This document shows positions 22,401-32,900 of a stretch of DNA of 64,000 bases, piece after piece. The notes under the pieces are model-generated. The model saw nothing but the letters and a program-made list of their open reading frames with translations. It ran no database searches and was not told where the DNA came from. The translations under genes were made by a program, and so were the position numbers. Numbering within the stretch: position 1 is the stretch's first letter; the number at the start of each line of letters is the position of its first letter. Origin of the DNA: Phaeosaccion multiseriatum (Eukaryota; Ochrophyta, other classes); NCBI GenBank assembly GCA_965112735.1, contig OZ218950.1, forward strand, positions 6,820,001 to 6,884,000. The letters run 5' to 3'.

Positions 22401-23899
22401 TTGGCTGCTGTAGTACCGTTGCGTCGGATTTGGTCGAGAAAGTCGAAGCCAGCTTTGTAAGCCAAGACTGTGGTATACGTGCTCCGAAAGAGGGCATGGC
22501 TGGAGGTATCCGCCAGGGCGATGTGGCCGCACCTGGGGCATTGATAGTCCACGAGCACGAGGTAGTGCGGGAAGACCGCTTCCTGTGTCCAAAGACAAGG
22601 TTGACTGTGGATGGCAGTCATGCTCGAGCCACAGCTGGCGCATATCGAAAGTGCTTCAATCCGCTGTGGGTAGGGCTTGCCGTAAAAGTAGGCCTGCATC
22701 AGCTCCACTATCTCCGAGTTGGCCCCCCTGTCGCCCTAACCATGCCACTTGACGTTGGTGCAGCGATATTGCGTCCCCATTTGTTATAGTCTCCACCATC
22801 TCTTGAATATTGCGCGTCGGCCTGTGGTGCGGCGTGTCCGAGTACTCGGGCGCCGCCGCTCTGGGTTCGTCCGAGTGTAACTCCTCCCAAGCGATGCCAT
22901 ACATGTCGTCGCCCCCCCCCCCCCAAAGTCTCCTGCCCCATCGTACACGTCTTCACTCCCTACGTCTTGAAAGAAGCCGTCCTCCCCTTCCCCCCTGTCC
23001 CCACAGCCCCCGCCCCCTCCGGAGGTGGGAAGAAGGGCGTCCCGTGACACGAGATGCGCAGCAATCTCGCACTCCCCTTGCTGGCACTCCATGCCCAGCA
23101 GACTCAGACAAGTGCCACAGGCGGGACACAAATTGCGACTGCAGAGCTCGCCACAAAGTGACTGGAAAAGTAAACGACAGCGAGCGACAGGGGATTCAGG
23201 GGGGGGGGTGTGGAGGTCAAGTGAGACCAAATCGAAGCGAAAGCGAGCTGTGTCAGACTTTTCGTCAATAGCTCCACTCCCTACCCATCGTACCTTATGA
23301 CCCACGCACTCCAAGCCTTCACGCACTGGTTCAGGAAGCTGTGCGCATCGCTCACTCCAGGAGGAAGATACGTCCCACAAGAGGGTGCTCTCGGGGAGGG
23401 GTGAAGAGAGCAGTGAGGAGGCGAGGAACTTGGCGCAACAACTCTCGGCACTGTCGATTCTTACAGCAGGGGCGGTCTCCTGGATGGACAATGAGTGCCG
23501 GCGACGGAAGGCAGTCTTGTGTGCACCGAGTCCGTGCAGCTCTCCACAGTGCAGATGGCATAACCGGTGCAAACATTCAGAGCTGCTTGGCAGCACGGAA
23601 CCATTCCACCCCTCAATGCAGTTACCAGGATGAGGACACATACTGTTGAAGACCTTGCGTTGGCCCTCAAGTGTGATACCAGACAGGGACAGCTTCGCTT
23701 TCCGCAATGTTTCTAACAATGCCTGAAAGATCAGCCATTCCTCATCAATCGCTCGTTCGGCAAACGTGTACTCGAGGCCTACGGTACTCTCAACTGCAGC
23801 ACACTCATCGTACCGTCGCTGGAGTCTATCGCCCGAAGCGCTGAGGTCGTCGAAGAGCCCGAGCATATCTCCAGTACTCTCTGCACTCGCAACAGGCAT
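16418..23899 (-). CDS. KDZ transposase fused to Ulp1 (C48) SUMO protease
   Basis: Thirteen exons fit canonical GT-AG sites: 23899-23294, 23161-22797, 22735-22198, 21633-21330, 21198-20846, 20813-20459, 20196-19920, 18449-18269, 18130-18061, 17969-17853, 17749-17660, 17584-16732 and 16650-16418, about 1,447 residues. The N-terminal part holds Cys clusters (CGELCSRNLCPACGTC; CASCGSS with CPRCGH). KDZ hallmarks follow: VVDGLMEG (first catalytic Asp region), GLFLCFCSHRFPLAQLFM, WIYDN joined across a 1.47-kb intron to VCKLHKYILYRDP, then LDRFHLPNHVAC and AAEQNNKEVRKIATQ. After an acidic linker comes Ulp1: WLNDEVINLCLDL, His in HHWYLVVIDM, Asp in YDSKW and Cys in NGYDCGVF. Two one-base deficits break the frame, at a 13-C run (22912-22924) and a 5-G run (20781-20785); everything else keeps phase. 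Confidence 0.88.
18450..19919 (-). other. Long intron splitting the KDZ YDN-VC motif
   Basis: GT donor after the YDN codons (19929-19921) and acceptor CCCAG before TGTGTAAG. At 1,470 bp it is by far the largest intron of the transposase gene. It holds degenerate copies of a 351-bp unit and no protein-like frame. Confidence 0.7.
18823..19600 (+). repeat. About 351-bp diverged tandem repeat inside the KDZ intron
   Basis: A copy from 18823 (TAAGTCACTGAATCA, then GACCATGGTGGAC, ACAAGGAAAC and GACTTCACAGG) recurs 351 bp later from 19174 with the same ordered blocks. A weaker third copy begins near 19525 (CACCGAATCAC then GGGGTCAC). Confidence 0.75.
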
Positions 23900-24082
23900 G
23901 GTGACGTGTGTAACTGTCTCTCACCTTGTTTCCCACCCTGAAAGGGCGCTGAAGTCTTAACGTTTGAGGACGTAAGAGCAGCCCAGTAGAGAGTGGGAAA
24001 GACAAGCAGAGGAGGGAAAAGGTCGTGTCATTACCACGCAGTGCGAAGAGGAGATCCCGAGAAGATCCAGTGTGCCCGTGCG

Positions 24083-24237
24083 GCTCGAATCCGCGTGTAC
24101 GCCAGCCTGTCCCCTGCGCTCAGTCGTGGCTCCGACTCGAGACCACCCCTCGTGCTCTCGACACGAATAAGCCTTAGGTCATGTCGCGACCACATGCTGC
24201 TCTCGACACGAAACCACACTCAAAACACCCTACCTAA
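24083..24237 (-). repeat. Right terminal inverted repeat of the KDZ element
   Basis: Inverted copy of 14424-14577, ending TACCTAA at 24231-24237. The transposase start codon (23899) lies about 180 bp inside it, so the repeat may supply the promoter. Confidence 0.93.
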
Positions 24238-24618
24238 GGGCCCATGTGAGAAGGTTGGAAAGCGTAACCTCCAGGGAGAGCTGGCTCGTACTCAGCCGAC
24301 AGGGAAACATTCTGCCAATTTTCGTAATTTAGCCCCCCCCGGGCCCCAAAAAGTTTATTTACAACTATTCGAATCCTATATACCATTATACCCCTTGTTT
24401 GGCACTACTCTACAGTTGACTCCTCTCAGGCCCGGATGTCTCAGGTGCGTGCCCTCAGGTGCGTGCGTTGATTAGCACGGAAGGCAGAAAGGAACCGAGG
24501 GGGGGGGGGGGTACATGCCTGGTGACTAGGTGGGGAGGGCGCGCATTCGACTCGGAGCGAGGCAGGCAGGGGGGGGGGCAGCAATCCACCAGCCATGGCA
24601 ATCTCTGGATGTTGCTCT
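24238..24618. other. Intergenic, no gene seen
   Basis: Flank between the transposon and the CstF77-like fragment. It has a G homopolymer near 24500 and a short AT-richer stretch near 24325-24400, with no coding signal. Confidence 0.5.
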
Positions 24619-24954
24619 CTAGCTACTCCTCCGGGCCTTCTTGAGGTCTTGAAGGTTCTTCTCTGCCTGGCGAGCCTACTGACCTTCTTGAATCCCTGTC
24701 CATTCCCCTGGTGCTGTTCCTGACCCGCCCGCCCACTCCCCCACTCCCTTCGTTCTATCTACTACCACCTCTCCGACCCCTTGAACACTACATAAAGCCA
24801 TCTTGGGGGGGGGGGTGCGAGTGTGTGTGTGTGGGAGGGGGGGGTGAGTGGGCGTGTGTGTGTGCGCGCGCGTGTGTGTGTAGGTGCGTTTCAAGAGAAG
24901 CAGGTACGTGCCTTGAAACAGAAGAGGAGAAAGCCAAAATCACTCCACCCCCAC

Positions 24955-25075
24955 GCCCACCCATTCACTTACTACCCACCCACCCATTGACATACTACCC
25001 ACCCACCCATTGACTCACTACCCACCCATTGACTTACTACCCACCCACCCATTGACTTATTACCCACCCACCCAT
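24955..25075. repeat. ACCCACCCATTGACTTACT minisatellite
   Basis: About five copies of a 19-23 bp unit (TACCCACCCACCCATTGAC with variants) in an intron of the CstF77-like fragment. Confidence 0.9.
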
Positions 25076-25384
25076 GGACGTACTTCCCACCTTCGTAAAA
25101 AGCCGGAAGCGGCAGCACTGCACAACTCGAGTATCAAGTAGCTCTCCCACACAGGGGCAGCCGCCTCAGGACTCATGTTCGCGGCACCACTCGTGTCAAG
25201 GACCCTCTCGAGCAGCACACGAAGGCTCTCCTGATAGGGGAAGTGGAGGAGGAGGAGGAGGAGGAGGAGGAGGAGGAGGGTATAGGGTATGTGAAGGGGG
25301 GATATGGTGGAGTGACGAGAGTAGTTGGTATACATTTCACCACTCAACTCTATCTATTGGATACATCCACACCCTCCAAGATAG

Positions 25385-25560
25385 AGGGAGAAGAGAGGGC
25401 GGGAGGGAGAAAATAGAGAGAGACAAGAGACAGAGAGAGACAGGGAGAAAATTTTGGACGTAGAGAGAGACAGAGGGAGAGAGAAAGAGAAAGATAGAGA
25501 CACAGAGAGAGATAGAGACAGAAGGAGTGAAAAGAGACAGACAGAAAGACAGAAAGACAA
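25385..25560. repeat. GAGA/GACA-rich simple repeat
   Basis: Purine-rich AGAGAGACA-type repeats in an intron of the CstF77-like fragment. Confidence 0.85.
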
Positions 25561-25952
25561 GCCCATCCATCCTACTCATTCTCACCTCATCGGCTTTAGC
25601 GGCAAGGAGGTCAATGTAGGCCATCACATAGGCTTGTTGCCTTATAAAGCTAGAGTGGTCACTGAGACCGAGCTCAAGTACTCTCTGCGCCACGTCGGGC
25701 TCCAGGTTGATGCGCTGCTCCATAGAGGCATGGCTGGGCTACGTACACCTGTTGGTGATATGGAGGGAGAGAGGGGCAGGGGAGGGAGGGAGGGAGGGAG
25801 GGAGGGAGGAGAGGGTGAGAGGGAGGGGACGAAGAGGGAGGGGGTGGGGTGCGGGTGTGCCGCGGGGGGGGGGGGTGGGGCAAAAGATACCAAGCGATCA
25901 CGTGATGAAAAGTCCATCAAGTCAGTCACCAAAAAAGGTGGCACCACCCACC

Positions 25953-25988
<36 letters not shown>

Positions 25989-26227
25989 CCTCTACCGGCC
26001 CTGACCCCCCCAACCCCTTCCATGTGGCGCTTCGTTTCGCTTTCGGTTTTGTTTCGTGGTGGTTTGTTTGGTTTCGCCCCGTCTTGGCCTCTCCCCTTCG
26101 TCTGCTCCTTCACTCCTCCCCTCCCCTCTTTCCTCTCTCCCCTCCCAACCCCTTCTGTGTCGCGTTCCGTTTGGCTTTCGGTTCTTTTGTTCCGTGGTTC
26201 CTGGTGATTGTCCCGTCTTCTTCCCCT

Positions 26228-26286
26228 CTTCTTCTTCTCCTCCTCCTCCTCCTCCTCCTCCTCCTCCTCCTCCTCCTCCTCCTCCC
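26228..26286. repeat. (CCT)n microsatellite
   Basis: Trinucleotide CTC/CCT run in intronic DNA; long poly-Pro, poly-Ser and poly-Glu frames here are artefacts. Confidence 0.9.
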
Positions 26287-26496
26287 CCTTGTTCTTCTTC
26301 ATCTGCACTCCCCTCCTACCCTCCTTCCTCTCTCCCTTCCCGCCCTTCACCCCCCGGCCCCACTCATTTCACTTCAGCTCATTAGATGAAAACCAATAAA
26401 GCGATCCCTCCATCCAGAATATCGATCGACTCACAACATCTTCCCTAAACAAAAGTCGACATAGATATACCACATGTGTTTCTTTCTGAGCCCCTC

Positions 26497-26710
26497 TTCC
26501 TCCCTCCCTCCCTTCCTCGCTCGCTCCCTCCCTCCCTCGCTCCCTCCCTCCCTTCGTCGCTCCCTCCCTCCCTCCCTCCCTCCCTCCCTCCCTCCCTCCC
26601 TCCCTCCCTCCCTCCCTCCCTCCCTCCCTCCCTCCCTCCCTCCCTCCCTCCCTCCCTCCCTCCCTCCCTGCCTCCCTCCCTCCCTCACTCACTCCCTCCC
26701 TCCCTTCCTC
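26497..26710. repeat. (CCCT)n microsatellite
   Basis: About 210 bp of CCCT tetranucleotides starting in the donor-side end of an intron of the minus-strand fragment (donor at 26716). Confidence 0.95.
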
Positions 26711-27009
26711 ACTCACCTCGTAGGAAAGCTTTCCCGCCCTCCTGAGATGCCTGCAGCGGCCGAACACTCTCCTCGCTGCCTCCTTCCCCTCCGTCCGCCG
26801 TACGAAGTGCTGAAACATAACCCACCCCCCTGTGGAGTGCGCACCCCGCCCAGTCCGCCCCCCCCACACCCCCGAGCTTCGGCCCCTGACATGCTTCTGA
26901 GACAGGCCAGCCCAGAAGCAGGAAGCAGGCCGGCTGGGGCCTTGGCCGACGAGCTGGATTCGGAACTGTGATCCATCAGAGAACCAACGCACTTCCCCCC
27001 CCCTTTCAC

Positions 27010-27022
27010 ATATAATATATGA
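27010..27022 (+). promoter_or_regulatory. TATA-like element upstream of the calycin-like gene
   Basis: TATAATATATG lies about 35-45 bp before the ATG at 27056 in otherwise GC-rich DNA, a position that fits a core promoter with a very short 5' leader. Confidence 0.35.
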
Positions 27023-27055
27023 TCCCCCTTTCACCGCATTTGTCGCTGTATCGCG

Positions 27056-27997
27056 ATGTATCGAGTTCCAAACGACGACTTTGCGCACTACTTGATCGGG
27101 AAGTGGAAACGAAATCTACACTGGAGGTCTTTTGGAGAGAATTTCGAGCATCTTCGAACAAGGTACAACAGGGTGGGGAGGAGAGGAAGAGGATTGGAAC
27201 AGGATGAAGGATTATATGAGATAATTTTTTTTAATTTTCCCTCTGCTTTCCTGCTGTTGGCAGCAATGCGCTTGTGCAAGTGGAGGAGTCGACGGATGCT
27301 GCGCCTGAGCCGGGCAGTCGATTCCTGGTGTGGAAGTTTGGCGCGGGCGGTGGGGAACATGGTCGAGGGGGCAGCGGCACCTCGGGAAGCCAAAGCGGGG
27401 GGGACTGGGAGCAGCTGCGCGTTGGCGTTACCATGCACTTTCTGCCGGACGAGAGAGGGAAGGAGTGCCAGCTGGAATGGCTCTACCACGGCAAGGTATG
27501 CTCTGGAGTCTTCCACCCCGCTACGAGCACGGCCACCCTCCTCTTCAATACCGAGACCAGTGTCATCAACATCACCTACAGAGCCGTCGATGACAACAGT
27601 GAGCGTGGTAAAGGATTGGGGTTCATGCTCTCGGTACTGCGATACGTGTATTGAACCTTGTCCTCAGGTTTATCTGTATGTGTATGTGTGTGTGTCCCGT
27701 CTCGGTCCCTCAGCCATTGCCCTTGTCATCGTGGATGTAGACGGGAGGGGCTCTACCCCAGTCATGCAGTACGGAACCATGTGAGTACTCCCGAAGGATT
27801 TGGTCATACAGCGCGTATTGTGGTCTACACTCACAAATGCCTTGGTCCCGACGCGTAGGCCGCTAACTCCAGCCACTCTTCGCCCACTTCCTGCCCCCCC
27901 CCCCCCACCCCCCCCACATTTCCCCTTGCCTCGCCTACCTCCCTTGCCCCGCCACCCCTGGCCTTTCTGCACGGGCAGGTGTCGCCTTCCTTCCTGA
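27056..27997 (+). CDS. Small lipocalin/calycin-like protein, 175 residues
   Basis: Four exons keep phase throughout: 27056-27162, 27264-27598, 27714-27780 and 27979-27997 (528 nt). The protein starts MYRVPNDDFAHYLIGKWKRN. The early GKW and the following beta-rich pattern (RFLVWKFG, LRVGVTMHFLPDE, CQLEWLYHGKVCSGVF, ATLLFNTETSVINITYRAVD, IALVIVDVDGRGSTPVM) look like an eight- to ten-stranded calycin barrel. A Gly/Ser-rich loop sits in the middle. No signal peptide is evident. The barrel call is inference from pattern; ligand and role are unknown. It occupies the DNA where 5' exons of the CstF77-like fragment would be expected. Confidence 0.65.
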
Positions 27998-28239
27998 GCA
28001 AGAATAGTCTGGTGCCCCGCTCGAACGGTCCATCTCATGCCCCATGTGCTGGCTTCGAAGGTACTCTGATTCAAGATACCCGCGGCCTCACATCCAAACT
28101 GAAGTGCCCCCTTCCCCGCAGCTCTCTCCCCCGTCCAATCCAAGGAGGAGGAGGCGCAGAGAGAAGCCAGGACAGACGGACGGATGGATAGAGCAAGAGG
28201 CGAGGGAGAGTAAAGTGAAGGTCTAGTCTCCTCGTCCCC

Positions 28240-29861
28240 TCAGCTCGCGGGGGGGAAGGCGAACATGCTGAGGGAGCCAAGCGCTGCTCCCGTGATGTCC
28301 AAGTAGGCATCTGCGGTCTTGCTCTTGTCCACCATCTGCACCACATTGGCTTGGTACTCCTGGCGGAAGGGCTCACTGGCATAGGGCATGAGCGCTAGGG
28401 ACTTTGAGAAGAGGTGGTGAGCGGTCTTGCGAAGGTCCTGCATGACATCAGATGGCAGCGGACGGCAGAGGAGGGGAGGGGAGGGGAGGGATGGGGGGGT
28501 GCCGGACAGACAAGGGAGCGCGATGGTGTTGTTAGGCCCTCAGCAAGCGCCACGTCACTGCTGCAGCATGATGGAGGCACATGGTAGAGGCAGGGCTGTC
28601 CGGCCCCCCGCACCGCGAACTCGTCGCTCGTTATTGAAGTACTCACCAGCCGGTTTTGGCCAAGGTTGAAGAACTTGCCTAAGGGCGTTCGAGTGAGAGA
28701 AAGGCAGTGAATGAATGGCGCAGAGCGATGCATCAACGCCGGAGATGAGGATTGTGGGGAGAAGAGACAAGTTTGAGAGGGGCGGAAGAGATGAGCTTCG
28801 ACACAAGCTTTTGCGGCTCATTGCCTCCGCGGTGGTGGTGGACATGAAGGAAGTAGCAACACAGGGGAAATTACTTGGGACTTGTTGGGAGCCCAGCCTC
28901 AGCAACAGCAGCAGCCGCAGCGGCAGCAGCAGTTGGTAATGCATCAACAGGAGAGCGAGCGAGCACAAAGGATAGATATGGAGCGTCAGACTTCAGTGGT
29001 GCTCTCTCTCCCTCTCTCTCACCTGCGAACCAATCAATGTCGTTCGGCGGAATGGTGCCTTCTTTACCCATTCCTTCGCCCCCGCCCCCCGCCTTGGCCT
29101 GCCCTTTCTCTTCCACCCTGCCGCTGTTGAGTGACCTTACGAGCTGGGTAAACTCATCCACCACGTGAGTGGCCTCGTCGGTGCCGTCGCTCAGCTGCAA
29201 AGGCAAGGGGGAAGGGGGCAATATATACTTCAGCAGCCAAGACACTCAAGGAAGAGAAGATAACGTAAAAATGGAAAAAATGAAGAAATGAAAAAGGAAC
29301 AGGGGCTCACTATGCCTTATCGTATCTGCAAGCAAACAAGTGAACATGACATATGGTGCAGACTGAGGAGAGAGACGGTCGGTCAAAGTCACTCTCTCCA
29401 CCCCACTCCTTTCTCACCTGAACGAGATGCATGTACAAAGCAGCCAGCGCGTGCCCATCAAGAGGAATCTCTCTCTTGATCTGCTCCACTCGAATGGCGT
29501 AGAGCTCTTTGGCAGTGGCACTGCAGCCCAGCCATTTGTTGGCCACCTGTGGTGTGCTCAGAGGGGATGGCAGCCGAGGTGAGGGGCGATGCACAAAAGA
29601 CCGGCGTCAGAGCAGGGGCAGGGGCGAGAGCGGCGGGAGCCCCACCACCTGCGAACAAGCGAGGTTCACACCCATCCACCCACGCACACATACTCCCGCA
29701 CCCATGCACACCCACACACACCCACACACACACCCAGACACACCACCATACCCACACCCACCCACGCACACATACCCCCGCACCCACGCACACCCACACA
29801 CCCACCCACACACCCAGACACACCACCATACCCACACCCACACACACACACACCTTCCACA

Positions 29862-29903
<42 letters not shown>

Positions 29904-32900
29904 GTGCAGCAGTCGTCCAGAATGTCTTTGGGCAGCATGAGGAAGTCCGCTCTGTGCGTGTCCACGAGCTCTCGGGCCTTCTCCTTCAGCCCCAGAAAGC
30001 TCAGCACGCGCATTTGGTTCAGAAGTAGGTAAGGAGCTCAGCCGTCGCCTTCGGAGGGTCGACCTTCTTCAGGCAGTCGTGCAGCTCCCAGCCCTCCCGC
30101 ACGAGGTCAAGCATTTCCTCAGTGGCACACACTTCTTTGTTGTCCAGGGAGGAAGCAGCAGCAGCAGCACGGATTCCGCCTCCTCCACCTCCTCCTCCTC
30201 CCTCTCCATCTGCTGACCACTGACAGACCTGCTGCACTTTCCATGCCTCCGTTCGCGAAGCGAGGCCGTTGATGACGCACTTCAGCTCCGCCAGAATCAC
30301 TTCACAAGTGCGAACATCCCCCCCTCCCTTCACCTCCCCAGCACCACCAATGCTGCTACTCCTACTACTACTCAGCCGGAGTATGCAGAGACACACAGTC
30401 CAGCAGCGGGCGGTGCTCTGTAGCCACCGCACGACGTCTCTGTCACTGCAAGGAGGCAATCTCCGACTCTGCTTCTGTTGCTGAGGAGTCGTCCCCACAC
30501 GGGCCCTCTTCACCGCACGACCCTCCTCCTCCTCCTCCTCCTCCTCCTCCTCCTCCTCTTCAACCTCCTCCTTCGCGCTAAAACCACCAGCATACGTGCC
30601 GCAGTTGATGGCGAGATCATAGCACGCTCCCTCAAGAAACTGGAGAGTGTTGCTTCCTTCGGTAGTCGCAAGCACGTCGACGCCGCCACACTCCTCTGAT
30701 GAGTCGTCTTTATGCTTCTGCCAATGGGCTCGCGTCGCCCGCAGGCCTGTGATGCACAGCTCAGCGATGGCCAGCCATCGCTCGATACAGGACAGACGAA
30801 GGCGTTCCTGGTCCTGCTGCTGCGTCCCTTCTGGATTGTCTTCCTCTCGCTTTGTTGGTACCCCGACTCCGCCCCTCTGCCCGCCGCCGGTGCTCACTCC
30901 CCCGCCCACTGCGGCTCCCTGAGGCTGCTGCTGGCCACTCAGGCTACTCGAAAGGGAGGAGCAGGCGTCGAGTGAGGCATTCGAACAGATCACGAAGGCA
31001 TCCAGAATGGTGCGCTGGTCACGGTTGCCACCATGCCCTTCCTCCTCCTGCCGCCCCTCTGGCCCTTCCCTACCCCTCGCACCCTTCTTCGCACCACCAC
31101 TGGCAGCATTGGCTCCCTCTTTCTCTCTCTCCCTCTCGCTGTGATGCGAATGCCGATGCCTTCCGCCGTGGTGGTGATGACGATGCGGCACCGTCGCAGA
31201 AGTAACGGTAGAGGCAGCAGGAGGGCATGTCATCCGATCCAAGCGCTTCAGCAACAGAGGCAACCACCTCTCCAGGAGTAGCATGAGGAAGTGCAACCGA
31301 TACCCCCCCTCGCCGAGCTCATAGACGGCCAGTAGTGCCTCACGCAGAGCCTCCCCTCGAAATTCCACAAGCCTTTGCTCCTTCTCCTCCTCCTCCTCCT
31401 CCTCCTCCTTCTCCTTCTCCTTCTCCTTCTCCTTCTCCGCCTCCTCCTCCTCCTCCTCCTCCTTCTGACTCTTCGGCTGCTCCAGCCCCAGCTTCTCTTG
31501 ACGCTCCCTAGCAACAGCGGCACCGTTCTCCGCCCCTGCCAGGGCTGCATTCTCCTTCCACCCTTCGCCTCCACCTCGGCCCTTCCTCCACGGGCTCTCC
31601 AGCTCCTCCAGCAAGGCGACGAAGTCCGCCTCTGCCTTGCTAGTAGCAGTGCTGTTCTTCTCACCAATGGCCTGCCCCCCTCCTTCCTCCGCCAAATCAA
31701 CCATCACCCCCTTGCTGGTGCCATCGAAGCGTCGCATCGCACACCAAACAGGAGCCCTCCTGTTGGCCCCTTTGTTGGGCCGCACGCGGAATGCCCAGAG
31801 GAGACTCACCATGCCCTCTTCATATCGCCTGAGATGGCAAAGACAGCAACCTGATTGCCCCATACGTGGGTTGAACGTGAGCAATTGAAGCGAATAAAGG
31901 GTCGAGAAACGTCGCGTAGGTAGGAGTAAGCATCGCGTGGAGAGTCGAACTCTCCCTTGCAGGGACAGTACCAGTCAGTCTGCTCTCCTAAGTCTAGTGG
32001 AGGAGTAGGTATGCTACTGACAGGGCCACTGCGCAGTGGTCGACAGAAGGACTGCCCTCGCTGTGGCGATCCGATCCGACGGCGGCTTCGAAGCAACCCA
32101 ATCAACGAAACGTTCTCCCTCTGCTGCTGGGAGCGGTATCTACTACCGGAAAAGACACCGCAACAACACGGACTAACAACATTGAGACTTTCTCACCTCG
32201 CAGGCGGAATAGCTGTGCGATGGTATCTTCTTCTTCCTCCTCTTCTTGCGAGGGAGGCCGGAAGCCGGGCGTCCCCTCAGGCAGGGCTCGCCTCACCACG
32301 CAGAGGCGCTCCTGGCGGTCGCGCATCCTCTCCTCGAGGCAATCGCCGCTTCCGCTTGCGCTGCCGTTGTTGCTGCTGCTGCTGGGCTCGTCTCCTTGCG
32401 AGGAACGTTCTGTCAGGAAAAGGAGCGACCGCTCCGCCCAATGAGCGCACTGCAACCACGAGCCGGCCGTACACACATGCACACACACACAAGTACACCA
32501 CGCATATACACACGCACACAGTACAAGGTTAGAAACGGAAACCATGTCGTGGAACATTCTTGAGTCATGCGATGGCTTCACATCACTGTACAAGCAAAGC
32601 GCACACCTCTTTCACGCTCTCCCCAACCACCCTTTTACTCAACTCACCTCCTTCGATTGATCGGCCGCCCGGAAAAGGTCAGCAAAGGACAGCAACAGCG
32701 CTCTGAGAGACAGGCACAGCGAATAACTCTGCTGCTCCGCGGAGACTGGCGCCCCACTGCCGCTACTCGTCCTGACACCTTGTGTGAGCCCCCCTCCTCC
32801 CGCAGCCCGTCGCTGTACGAAGTCGTTCCAGCGTAGCGTGTGGGTAAGCTCGTCGCAGAGCGTCGCTGCACGTGCCCCGATAGTAGGCCGATGCGGCTGC

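Larger units (their letters stand above)
14424..24237. mobile_element. KDZ-superfamily DNA transposon with Ulp1 domain and accessory gene
   Basis: A 9.8-kb element bounded by inverted repeats of about 154 bp. It carries a transposase gene with KDZ (Kyakuja-Dileera-Zisupton) features fused to a C48 protease on the minus strand, and an unknown gene on the plus strand. The genes converge, with stop codons at 16410 and 16418. Candidate target-site duplications (AGGGGCAT at 14416-14423, GGGCCCAT at 24238-24245) match at only five of eight positions, so insertion boundaries are not proven. The terminal repeats are near-identical, which suggests a fairly recent insertion. Confidence 0.85.
24619..26829 (-). 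pseudogene. CstF77/Rna14-like HAT-repeat fragment, 5'-truncated
   Basis: Family: the scaffold subunit of the cleavage-stimulation complex in mRNA 3' end formation, built of HAT helices (Suf domain). Exons read on the minus strand: 26829-26717 (WVMFQHFVRRTEGKEAARRV), 25748-25586 (RVLELGLSDHSSFIRQQAYV then MAYIDLLAAKADE), 25230-25084 (LRVLLERVLDTSGA then VWESYLILE) and 24675-24619 (ARQAEKNLQDLKKARRSS, stop). The last three junctions keep phase. Three signs of damage: the first several hundred residues of the family are absent, because + strand and other genes occupy the upstream DNA; the second exon needs a one-base shift (VYVA to SMEQRIN); and it ends soon after the HAT region. It could be a partial duplicate or a short functional paralogue. 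Confidence 0.5.

Noticed and set aside
24031-24219. Small open frames inside the terminal inverted repeats
   Set aside because: Both repeats give mirror-image frames; the conservation is DNA-level.
25354-26389. Repeat-rich frames between exons of the CstF77-like fragment
   Set aside because: Poly-Ser/Leu or Arg/Glu/Asp translations of GAGACA and CCT repeats in introns.
30478-31854. Plus-strand poly-Leu frames opposite the TPR gene
   Set aside because: Shadows of Glu-coding CCT repeats.
31935-32030. Hairpin GGAGAGTCGAACTCTCC, tRNA T-arm-like
   Set aside because: No matching acceptor stem and no seven-base anticodon loop could be folded around it; it lies in an intron of the TPR gene.
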